NCBI GenBank assembly: GCA_038746285.1 | Contig: JBCDKT010000043.1 | Coordinates: 1 to 34,117 of the forward strand | Length of the DNA stretch: 34,117 nt | Direction: 5' to 3' | From: Bacteroidota bacterium | Lineage (GTDB): Bacteria; Bacteroidota; Rhodothermia; Rhodothermales; JANQRZ01 | Shown here: positions 1 through 7,301 of the stretch, piece after piece | Layout of the letters: every line of letters starts with the position of its first letter | Numbering within the stretch: position 1 is the first letter of the stretch | The notes under the pieces: generated by a model | The model's database searches: none | What the model was told of the DNA's origin: nothing | Seen by the model: only the letters and a program-made list of their open reading frames with translations | Made by a program: the position numbers and the translations under genes

Positions 1-1204
1 CGGACTGTACCTGGACGACCGGGCTGACCGGGTTGGAGCCGAGGAAGGCCTGGTAGAAGACCACGCCGGACTGTGCCGAGGCGGTGTTGTTGGTCACGGT
101 GTAGGTGAAGTTGGCCGTGCCGGGGGCGGTGACGGTCTGCGTCTCCGGGTTCGCGTCGATCTCGAAGTTGTCGCCGACGCTGACCGGCGGGAAGCCGGTG
201 AGTTTCACGATCTGGTCCTGCCCGCCGAAGGCCGTGCGGCTGGCGACGAAGATCTCGTCTCCGTTCAGTACCATGCTGCGACCACCAGGCGGGGTGAACT
301 CGGTCAGGTCGGTGTCCGGGTCGGCCAGGAGCGCGGCCTCGTCGGCGAACTGCTCGCCGCCGGTGCCGTCGGAGAGGGCCGTCCCCCACTGCTCGCCGTT
401 GTCGGCGGCGAAGCTGTTGTTGAAGAGGTAGAGCCGGTCCGTGCCTGCTGCCAGTTCGAGGTCTTCGAGGCCGCCGTCGGTTCCGTTTGTGAAGACGCCA
501 TCGGCGAACGGGTCGTAGACAACGCTCAGCGAGGGCGTGCCGGCCGGGTCCGTGACCTTCACGACGACGTTCTGGAGACCACCGCCGGAGCTGCCGAACT
601 CCGAAGAGGAAGCGTAGAGGCTGCCGTCGGAGCCGACAGCGAGGTCGATGAGGTCGAGGCCACTGTCGGTGAGGACGACCGCCGGCGTCTGGCCCGTACC
701 GGTCGTGTTGACCGAGTAGAAGCCGTCCTCGGGAGCGCCGAAGAAAGCGACCCGGGCGAGGTAGACCGTGCTGCCCGTGACCGCGATGCCGGTAAGGCCA
801 TCGGCCGCTGCCAGGACGCTGCCGGTGAGGCCGTCGGTCTTGTAGACCTGGTCCACGTCCGACGAATCTTGGATCGCGGCGTAGACGTTGCCCGCACCGT
901 CGACGGTGATCGCGAAGCAGCCGTCGGCCTCGCTGTTCAGATCGGCGTTGAGCTGGGCGCTCGAGCGGAGAATCGCCGTCCGGCTGCCGGGGGCCGCGTC
1001 CGGGTCGTGCGTAACGAGGTCGCCGGTGGGGAAGTTGTAGAAGACGAAGTCGCCCGACGGAAGCTGGGCCATGCAGGAGATGTCCACGTCGGCGAGGACC
1101 CCGTCTATGAGGGACGCCTCGTCGGCGATGGTTTCGTAGTCGGTCTGCGCCGCCGCCGGGAAGGCAACGAGAGCGAACGCTGCGAGAAGCAAGGAGATAC
1201 GCAT
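1..1204 (-). CDS. Secreted repeat protein, 3' end cut by window edge
   Basis: An uninterrupted minus-strand frame runs from ATG at 1204 to the window edge (401 codons, no stop). Residues 1-20 form a classical signal peptide (MRISLLLAAFALVAFPAAAQ), so the product is exported. The body is rich in Asp, Gly and Thr, with recurring units such as AVGSDGSLYASSS and AITVDGAGNVYAA that resemble blades of an NHL- or SMP-30-like beta-propeller. The last roughly 60 visible residues (TVTAPGTANFTYTVTNNT) look like an Ig-like stalk of the kind that often precedes a sorting domain. I infer a T9SS cargo protein, but the C-terminal domain that would prove it lies outside the window. A weak -7-like TACCTTTC lies at 1246-1253. 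The ligand or function is not recognisable. Confidence 0.8.
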   Translation of the reverse strand, partial: MRISLLLAAFALVAFPAAAQTDYETIADEASLIDGVLADVDISCMAQLPSGDFVFYNFPTGDLVTHDPDAAPGSRTAILRSSAQLNADLNSEADGCFAITVDGAGNVYAAIQDSSDVDQVYKTDGLTGSVLAAADGLTGIAVTGSTVYLARVAFFGAPEDGFYSVNTTGTGQTPAVVLTDSGLDLIDLAVGSDGSLYASSSEFGSSGGGLQNVVVKVTDPAGTPSLSVVYDPFADGVFTNGTDGGLEDLELAAGTDRLYLFNNSFAADNGEQWGTALSDGTGGEQFADEAALLADPDTDLTEFTPPGGRSMVLNGDEIFVASRTAFGGQDQIVKLTGFPPVSVGDNFEIDANPETQTVTAPGTANFTYTVTNNTASAQSGVVFYQAFLGSNPVSPVVQVQS

Positions 1205-1306
1205 AGTGCGACAGGTTGGTGTGTAGGGGTTGCTGAAGGGAGACCGAAAGGTACGCCAGTCTCCGCGTCCAGCGATTAATCGCCTGTTACCTCACCCGCA
1301 ACCTTT

Positions 1307-1325
1307 GGCGCATTTGCCATGCGCC
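1307..1325 (-). terminator. Small hairpin downstream of zinc-ribbon gene
   Basis: A perfect 7-bp stem (GGCGCAT/ATGCGCC) with a 5-nt loop sits 66 nt beyond the stop of the 1391-1768 gene. No U-tract follows on the minus strand, so it may be a weak or Rho-assisted terminator, or chance. Confidence 0.3.
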
Positions 1326-1390
1326 TCTGCCTTACCCGGACGTGCCTTACCCGGCTCTCTACCCGGCCTACACGCCCTCTGGCGCTGGCC

Positions 1391-1768
1391 TCAGTTCGTG
1401 CAGATGGCGCGCAGCACGCCGCGCCGCCGGTCTAGCTGCTCGCGCCACGCGCGCTCGTCCACCCGGTCGTCGCCGAGGTAGTAGTTCCACTCGTCCACCG
1501 TGTCCTCTTTCAGCACGATCGAGGTGGTCATGCTGGCGATGCGCTTGAGGGTAGGCTGCATCCCCATCTGGTGGACGAACGTGATCTCGCACGTCCCCTC
1601 CGTCTCGACCTTCTTGACCGAGAGCCAGTTGTCCCCGCACACATGGCAGGTGAAGAAGCGCGACTCCTGCTCGCCGCCGAGGAGGTGCTCCTCAGCTGGC
1701 TCTGCTTCGTCTACTTCCAGGGGAACCATGCCGAAGCTCCCGCACGCCTTGCACCTGAGCCGTTCCAT
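1391..1768 (-). CDS. Small zinc-ribbon protein, unknown function
   Basis: This 125-aa cytoplasmic protein starts at ATG 1768. The frame is open 72 nt further upstream, but that extension (to 1840) is low-complexity and lacks conserved features. The N-terminus starts directly with a zinc ribbon: C6-x2-C9 (RCKACGSFG) pairs with C41-x2-C44 (FTCHVCGDNW). The rest is acidic/aromatic (DEWNYYLGDD) and ends near a basic helix (REQLDRRRGVLRAI). There is no signal peptide or membrane segment. The two CxxC pairs suggest structural zinc binding, possibly in nucleic-acid binding or as an adaptor. I do not recognise a named family. It is flanked by secreted-protein genes on the same strand, with gaps too wide to imply co-translation. 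Confidence 0.72.
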   Translation of the reverse strand: MERLRCKACGSFGMVPLEVDEAEPAEEHLLGGEQESRFFTCHVCGDNWLSVKKVETEGTCEITFVHQMGMQPTLKRIASMTTSIVLKEDTVDEWNYYLGDDRVDERAWREQLDRRRGVLRAICTN

Positions 1769-1857
1769 GTTTGCCGTAGTCTGAACGCGTGTGTACCGGC
1801 CCCTGCAACCCGACCCCGGAACGAACGTTTCCCGCTCCACGTCCTCTTCACCACCCC

Positions 1858-1896
1858 AAAAGGCGAGCGGGAGAGGCCGACACCCCTCCCGCTCGC
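1858..1896 (-). terminator. Intrinsic terminator of the metalloprotease gene
   Basis: An 11-bp perfect inverted repeat (GCGAGCGGGAG at 1863-1873, CTCCCGCTCGC at 1886-1896) has a 12-nt loop. Read on the minus strand, the hairpin lies 26 nt past the protease stop codon and is followed directly by GCC and TTTT (1861-1858). It is GC-rich with a short U-run, which fits an intrinsic terminator. Confidence 0.7.
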
Positions 1897-1922
1897 TACG
1901 TCGTTCCAGTGCTGTTCGCCTG

Positions 1923-4250
1923 CTACCGCACCACGGTCAGCTCGCGGACATCGCTGAACGTCTCGCCGACCACCCGGACGAGGTAGACCCCGTCGGCCAG
2001 CGATCTGGCATCGAGCGAGAACTGCTGGCTCCGGCCCGCCGCCAGCGGTCCGTCGTGGAGCTGCAGCACCTGGCGGCCGAGCAGGTCGTAGACCGCGACC
2101 TGGACGTTCTGGCTCCGGTCCACGGCCAGGTTAAGCGTGGCGCGCGCCGCGCCGACGGGGTTCGGGTAGACCGTGCTGAGCGCGTAGGCCGCCTCGGGCT
2201 GCGCCTCCGTGCTGACCACGCCGCGAACTTCGAACTCCTCGTCGTTCACGTCGAAGAAGACGTTGCCCGTCCCCATGATCATGATCCGCGCCTCGTCCGT
2301 GTCACCCACCGGGATCGAGACGACCTCGGAGCCATCGTTGTCGGTGGTCACGAGGAAATCAAAGGTCTCGCCGCCGTCGGCGGAGTAGAGGACGTCCACC
2401 TGGTCGGTGTCCACGTCACCCTCGTCCGTGCCGCCGACGTTCCAGGTGATCTCGGTCGGGCCCGCAGGGAAGACGAGGTCGTCCTCGTTGGCGAACGTGA
2501 CCTCGAAGTCTTCCTCGGCACCCGTGTCGTAGGCCCGCATCTCGATCTGCATGCTGGCGATGCCGCCCGAGCCGGCGGCGTTGTCGCGCGCCGTGAGGCG
2601 GAAGCGGAGGCGCTGCCCGTTGGAGGATGCCTGGAGCGGCAGGCGCGACCCGACCACCTGGCTTCCAGAGAGCACACGGTCGAGTCCAGCGGGGAAGTAC
2701 CGAACGGGTTCCTCCGTAGACGGAAGCGACCGGAAGAACGGCACGCTTTCGTTCCAGCCGGAGCGGCCGGGCGGCGCGCTGGCCGGGCCGAGGTCGTACT
2801 CTTCCCAGTTGTAGGTCAGCGACTCCGGCATGTCGTCGGTCGCCGAGCCGGTGAGCACGAACGGGACGTTGATCGGGATGGCGAGGCCCTCGCCCTCCGG
2901 CATCACGACCGGCGGCTCGTTGGCGCTCGGCTCTTCGGCGGCACAGGTACTGCCCGCCCCCGTCGTGATGAAGTTCGTCATCTCGATCAGCGACACGACG
3001 TGGAAGTAGTCGTCACTGTTGATCTGGATGTTGTCGACCCCGCAGATGCCGGCGTAGGCCATAATGGTCGAGCCGCTGCCGGGCTCATAGGCCGTCGAGC
3101 CGTTCCGGTTGCCGCCGGAGCAGTTCCCGTTGAGGCCATTGAACGTGTGGTTACCACGGAACTGATGCCCGATCTCGTGCGCGACGAAGTCGACGTAGAA
3201 CGGGTCTCCGATGGGCGTCGGGAGGCCCGTGACGCCCCGCGCCTTTTGGGACTCCACGCACACTGAGCCGAGGCTGGCCACGCCGCCACCGCCCGTCGAG
3301 AAGACGTGCCCGATGTCGTAGTTCTCCGCTCCGATGACAGCAGTAAGGTTGGCCTGGTTCTCATCCAGCAGCGCGAACGAGTTGTTGTTCGAGTAGGGGT
3401 CGGTGGCGCCGTTGGTGTAGATGATGTCCTCGTTCTCGGGGATGATCTCCATGCGCACGGCGATCTCGCGCTCGTAGAGCCCGTTGACGCGGGTCATCGC
3501 GACCACCTGGGCCGCGAGGCCGGCCTCCACGCTCGTTGGCACATCGTTGAGCTGGCTGACGCGCGCCGTGTACTCACCGGTGGCGGCAATGGCGATGCGG
3601 TAGGTGCGGAACGTCTCGCCGTGCTGGAACATGTCGCCGCCTCGGAGCGGCTCGTCTTCCTCTTCGTCGTCGTGCTCGACGATCTCATTCATGAACGCGG
3701 CGCGCACGCGCTCCACGTCGGGCGCGTTGTCGCGGCGGTAGTACGAGACGTAGTGGTCGATGTCGCCGCGCTGGTAGGGGTCGATGTAGACCGAGCCGCC
3801 GGGGCGCAGCACGAGCGCGTTGAACCCGAGCGGCGTCACGCTGAAGCGGAGCATCGCCGCAGGCGTGTCGATGCCCTGGCCGAGGTAGGACCGGATCTGC
3901 GGGTAGCGTGCCTGCAAGGCTGACGCCATGACGGGGGCCTCGACGACGCGGAACGTCTCCGTGCTGCCGTCGGGCATCGGAAACTCGAACAGGATGCCGC
4001 CGCTCACGTCGCCGGGGCGCGCTTCGAGCGGGGCCTCGGCCAGCATGTCAGCCAGCGCAGTCCGGTCCAGCGCGACCGTCCGGTAGGCGTCGGGCACGAT
4101 GTTGCGCTCGGCGGCGCGGATGGCAGCCTCGGACACGTCAGTCCACAGGGCGGCCTGCTGTGCGAGCGCGAGCGGGCTCGCCGTCAGCAGCAGGAGCAGC
4201 GCCGCGAGCAACGGACGCAGCCGGAAACAGGAAGCACGAACAGTACACAT
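1923..4250 (-). CDS. Secreted reprolysin-type zinc metalloprotease with T9SS sorting domain
   Basis: This 775-aa extracellular protease has a signal peptide at residues 1-30 (LLAALLLLLTASPLALA core). A propeptide-like region follows (about 31-205), then a metzincin catalytic domain (about 210-440). The zinc site is HEIGHQFRGNH (H358, E359, H362, H368), with a Met-turn at TIMAYAG (M397), which defines a reprolysin/M12B-like fold. Cysteines around 331, 377, 403 and 436 probably form disulfides. Ig/FN3-like domains span about 445-680. The C-terminus (691-775) is a type A sorting domain: YPNPVGA, then VYDLLGRQV, then ADGVYLVRV. By family knowledge this tail directs T9SS export and is cleaved. The gene looks monocistronic, with a candidate -10 at 4331-4336 and a terminator at 1858-1896. 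Its substrate is not predictable; general protein scavenging is likely. Confidence 0.93.
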   Translation of the reverse strand: MCTVRASCFRLRPLLAALLLLLTASPLALAQQAALWTDVSEAAIRAAERNIVPDAYRTVALDRTALADMLAEAPLEARPGDVSGGILFEFPMPDGSTETFRVVEAPVMASALQARYPQIRSYLGQGIDTPAAMLRFSVTPLGFNALVLRPGGSVYIDPYQRGDIDHYVSYYRRDNAPDVERVRAAFMNEIVEHDDEEEDEPLRGGDMFQHGETFRTYRIAIAATGEYTARVSQLNDVPTSVEAGLAAQVVAMTRVNGLYEREIAVRMEIIPENEDIIYTNGATDPYSNNNSFALLDENQANLTAVIGAENYDIGHVFSTGGGGVASLGSVCVESQKARGVTGLPTPIGDPFYVDFVAHEIGHQFRGNHTFNGLNGNCSGGNRNGSTAYEPGSGSTIMAYAGICGVDNIQINSDDYFHVVSLIEMTNFITTGAGSTCAAEEPSANEPPVVMPEGEGLAIPINVPFVLTGSATDDMPESLTYNWEEYDLGPASAPPGRSGWNESVPFFRSLPSTEEPVRYFPAGLDRVLSGSQVVGSRLPLQASSNGQRLRFRLTARDNAAGSGGIASMQIEMRAYDTGAEEDFEVTFANEDDLVFPAGPTEITWNVGGTDEGDVDTDQVDVLYSADGGETFDFLVTTDNDGSEVVSIPVGDTDEARIMIMGTGNVFFDVNDEEFEVRGVVSTEAQPEAAYALSTVYPNPVGAARATLNLAVDRSQNVQVAVYDLLGRQVLQLHDGPLAAGRSQQFSLDARSLADGVYLVRVVGETFSDVRELTVVR

Positions 4251-4330
4251 AGCGGCAGGGGGTCAGGGGAAGGGAGAAGTCGGTGGCCCGCAGGGCGAAC
4301 GTCTCGGGCCTTTGTCGTTCAGTTTCGTTC

Positions 4331-4336
4331 AATATA
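4331..4336 (-). promoter_or_regulatory. Candidate -10 (TATATT) for metalloprotease gene
   Basis: TATATT followed by GAACG on the minus strand would put transcription start about 75 nt before ATG 4250. No convincing TTG element is visible 19-21 nt upstream, so the call is tentative. Confidence 0.3.
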
Positions 4337-4374
4337 GGCTAGGCTTTAGCTAAGCGTGGGGGCGGAGGCGCGTT

Positions 4375-4676
4375 TTACTGTTTTGTGTCTTTCCCGTGCA
4401 GTTCCCCGCGCCCCTCGCTGCTCCGCGCGTCGAGTACCGCCCGCGCAGCCTCGGGCAGCGCCGCCGGCTCTTCCACGGCTCGGCCCGGGGCGATCTCCCC
4501 CACTCCACGGCCTCGCGGACCCGCAACCGCGTGAGGTCTGTGGTGAGGGCGACGCAGGACACGGCCGCCAGGATGGAGGCGTAGCGCTCGTGTGCCGCGC
4601 AGGCGTACGGTTCCGCCTTGAGGGGCCCGGTCTCGACGAGCGTCCCGTCCATGTCGAAGACGAGGAGGCGGACCAT
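4375..4676 (-). pseudogene. HAD-family phosphatase remnant (internal deletion and frameshift)
   Basis: Starting at ATG 4676, 8 nt after the stop of the upstream gene, the frame encodes a good HAD subfamily IA N-terminus: LLVFDMDGTLVET, with nucleophile D8 and acid/base D10. After about 39 residues the sequence jumps to CVALTTDLTR, which in intact HAD enzymes lies after motif IV, near the C-terminus. Motifs II, III and IV (Ser/Thr, Lys, GDxxxD) are absent. Beyond REAVEWG the frame degenerates and runs to a stop at 4350 (108 aa in all). A neighbouring frame instead reads as a natural C-terminus, EEPAALPEAARAVLDARS, ending at TAA 4375. This indicates loss of roughly 130 residues plus a frameshift near a GGGGG run at about 4495. 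An active phosphatase is very unlikely. Confidence 0.7.
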
Positions 4677-4684
4677 CAGCGGCG

Positions 4685-7222
4685 CTAGCGGACGAGGGTG
4701 AGCGAGCGCGAGGCGGTCCGGCCTCCCGCCGTGAGGCGGGCGACGTAGACCCCGGCAGCGAGTTCGGCAGCGTCGAACCGGACGCGGTGCGCGCCGCTCT
4801 CCTTGCTGCCCTGGTCGAGGAGCGCCACGCGCCGGCCGGCAGCGTCGAACACTTCGAGGCGGACCTCGGCGGAGCGGTCGAGTTCGTAGGCCAGCGTCGT
4901 GCTGGCGCGGAACGGATTGGGGGCCACCGCCAGCAGGCGGAAGTCCTGCGGCCCCACCGTCGGCTCCGAGGCCACAGCGGGCGGGAGCGCGCGGCGGTAC
5001 ATCCCGTTGCCGTGCGTCGCCACCTGGAGTGTTCGGTCGGCGGCGGAGTAGACGAGGTCCATCACCAAGACGGCTTCGGGCAGCCCGGCGGTGAAGGCGT
5101 TCCACGTCGTTCCCGCGTCGTTCGTCTCGAAGACGCCCACGTCGTTGCCGATGTAGACCGTCCCAGGCCGGAGCGGGTCGAAGGCAACGGCCTCGGCGGG
5201 TGCGTCGGGGAGCGTGCCGCTCACGTCGGTCCACGTCTGACCGGCGTCCTCGGTCTTGTAGACGTGCCCCGTCCCGAATCCGCCCAGCGTCACCCAGGCC
5301 ACCTGGTCGTCACTGGGGTCGATGGCGATGTCGGTCACGAAGCGGTCCGGCAAGCCCGTCGTGATGTCGGTCCAACTGCTCCCCGCGTTACGCGTGACGA
5401 ACATCCGGGGCGGCCCTGGATTGTCTACCGGCGCACGGAGGATCGGGGCCGTCGAGACGTAGACCACGTCCTCGTCGAGAGGCGAGACGGCCATCGCAAG
5501 CGTCGGGTTGGCGTTCGGGTCGATGTTGCTGCCGCCGTTCGTGGCGGTCCACGAGTTGCCCCGGTTCTCCGAACGGTAGACGATGCTGCGCCCGGCATAG
5601 AGCCGGCTCGGATCGGTCGGCGCGAGGGCGTAGGGCGCGATGAACGCCGTGTTGCCTGCGTCCGGCGGGATGATGAAGTCGAAGTCGTCCCCCCCGTCGC
5701 TGGACCGGGCCATGCCGAGGTTCTGGAACGACGCGTAGACGATGTTGGGGTCGAAGGGGTCGATGGCGCTCCACGAGCCGTCGCCGCCGAGGATGCGGTC
5801 CCAGTTCGGGCTACCGGTGTAGCGGACGGTGTTGTTGTCCTGCAACCCGCCGATGGCGAAGTCGGCGTTGCCGGGATCGACCGAGGTGCCGTTGTAGAAC
5901 TGCGTCGTCTGATACCCCTGGCTGATGTCGACGATCGTGCTGCCGCCGTTCGTCGTCCGCGCCACGCCGCCGTCGTGGGCGAAGTAGACGATGTCAGGGT
6001 CGGTCGGGTGGAAGGCGACGGCGTGGTGGTCCGGGTGCGGATCATTCAGCTCGACCTGGTTGAAGCCGCCGTTGGAAGAGAAGAACAGAGGCACACCGCC
6101 GAGGTAGAGCTCGTCCGGCCGGTTCGGGTTGACGCCGACGTAGTGGGCAAACCAGCCCTGGAAGGCGGCGTAGTTGTTCGTCGAGACCGTCGTCCAGGCA
6201 TCCCCGCCGTCGACCGTGCGGATCAGGAACGTCTCTGAGCCGCTCGTGAAGATGCCGTTGCCGACGCTGGCGTAGACCGTGTCCTGGTCGGTCGGGTGGC
6301 GGCTCAGGAGCACCTTGCCGATGTAGCTCGGCGGCACGCCGTCGGTGACCTGCGCCCACGTCGCGCCGCCGTCGGTGGTCCGGTAGAGGCCGTAGCCCTC
6401 GGACTCCTGGTTGCCGCAAGCGGCGAGGATATCGTCCGGGTCCTCGGCGTTAATCGAGATGTCGGTGCCCATCACGACGTCCAGCGAGGTGTCCCACGTC
6501 GCGCCCGCGTCGCGGCTGACGAGGATGCCCTCGGTCGTCGCGGCCCAGACGGTGGCGGCGTCGGTGGGGTCGATGCGGATCATCTGGACGCCGCGCTCCT
6601 GGTTGCGGCTCCAGTCGAGGCTCTTGGTCCAGGTCGCGCCCGCGTCGGTGCTCTTGAGGATGCCCATGCCGTAGCTGCCGCGCGTCGGCCGGTAGACGAC
6701 GCCGCCGAAGGACTCGCGGTAGCGGTAGACCTCGCCCGTGCCGAGGTAGACCGTACTCGTGTCGTCCGGGGCGAGGGCGATCGCCGAGGCGGCCGTCACG
6801 CCGAAGCCGGTCGAGATGCGCTCCCACGAGCTGTTGAGCCCGGCGTCGTAGGACCGCCACAGCCCGCCACCGGCAGACCCGACCCAGACCGTCTCCGGCC
6901 GCTCGGGGTTGAGGACGATGGCGAGCGAACGCCCACCGATGTTCTGGGGACCGATGGCCTCCCACGGCTCGCCGCCGCCGCGCGAGGCGGCTTCGAGGCT
7001 GCGCCGCGCCGCGACGGCCTCGGCAAACCCCGTGGACGGAATGGTCTCGTTGGGATAGGCCCGCTTATCGTTCCACAGCACGAGGGCTTCGTAGGCCCCG
7101 GACACAGCGTACGCGTCGGGCGCTTCCGAGGTGGGCGCCGGTTCGGGGGCGTAGAGCGCAAGGGCAACCCCGACGGCGACGACGGCGAGGCAGAGCAGCA
7201 GCGGGCGGAGGAAGGACGGCAT
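4685..7222 (-). CDS. Secreted BNR/sortilin-like beta-propeller protein with T9SS sorting domain
   Basis: This is an 845-aa protein from ATG 7222. An in-frame GTG at 7249 would add nine residues before the signal sequence and is less likely. The N-terminal segment MPSFLRPLLLCLAVVAVGVALA is a signal peptide or signal anchor. The body holds many BNR/VPS10-type Asp-box repeats, each with a S/T-x-D-x-G-x-x-W core: KSTDAGATWTK, VSRDAGATWDT, RTTDGGATWAQ, KTEDAGQTWTD, ETNDAGTTWNA. These build one or two beta-propellers. The last roughly 80 residues are a T9SS type A sorting domain (VAPNPFRASTTLAYEL, VFDAAGRRVALL, AAGVYVARL). Similar sortilin-like exoproteins occur in Bacteroidota, usually with unknown ligands and sometimes glycan-related. 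The gene is probably co-transcribed with the aminopeptidase gene 79 nt upstream. Active-site residues of a glycosidase cannot be assigned. Confidence 0.88.
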   Translation of the reverse strand: MPSFLRPLLLCLAVVAVGVALALYAPEPAPTSEAPDAYAVSGAYEALVLWNDKRAYPNETIPSTGFAEAVAARRSLEAASRGGGEPWEAIGPQNIGGRSLAIVLNPERPETVWVGSAGGGLWRSYDAGLNSSWERISTGFGVTAASAIALAPDDTSTVYLGTGEVYRYRESFGGVVYRPTRGSYGMGILKSTDAGATWTKSLDWSRNQERGVQMIRIDPTDAATVWAATTEGILVSRDAGATWDTSLDVVMGTDISINAEDPDDILAACGNQESEGYGLYRTTDGGATWAQVTDGVPPSYIGKVLLSRHPTDQDTVYASVGNGIFTSGSETFLIRTVDGGDAWTTVSTNNYAAFQGWFAHYVGVNPNRPDELYLGGVPLFFSSNGGFNQVELNDPHPDHHAVAFHPTDPDIVYFAHDGGVARTTNGGSTIVDISQGYQTTQFYNGTSVDPGNADFAIGGLQDNNTVRYTGSPNWDRILGGDGSWSAIDPFDPNIVYASFQNLGMARSSDGGDDFDFIIPPDAGNTAFIAPYALAPTDPSRLYAGRSIVYRSENRGNSWTATNGGSNIDPNANPTLAMAVSPLDEDVVYVSTAPILRAPVDNPGPPRMFVTRNAGSSWTDITTGLPDRFVTDIAIDPSDDQVAWVTLGGFGTGHVYKTEDAGQTWTDVSGTLPDAPAEAVAFDPLRPGTVYIGNDVGVFETNDAGTTWNAFTAGLPEAVLVMDLVYSAADRTLQVATHGNGMYRRALPPAVASEPTVGPQDFRLLAVAPNPFRASTTLAYELDRSAEVRLEVFDAAGRRVALLDQGSKESGAHRVRFDAAELAAGVYVARLTAGGRTASRSLTLVR

Positions 7223-7301
7223 AGGTCGGCGGGTTGGGTGAGGAAACACGGGAGTTTACGACCCGGAGCCGGCTATCGCCAGGGCATGCCGTGCTGCCCC
7301 C

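Noticed and set aside
1791-3266. Long plus-strand open frame (491 codons) opposite the metalloprotease
   Set aside because: Composition is typical of the antisense of a GC-rich gene, with no recognisable motif, while the minus strand encodes a complete metzincin.
4677-5234. N-terminal part of the 294-codon frame 4350-5234 (minus) as a longer HAD protein
   Set aside because: Before ATG 4676 the frame is Arg/Pro-rich shadow sequence of the BNR protein; only the part from 4676 onward resembles HAD.
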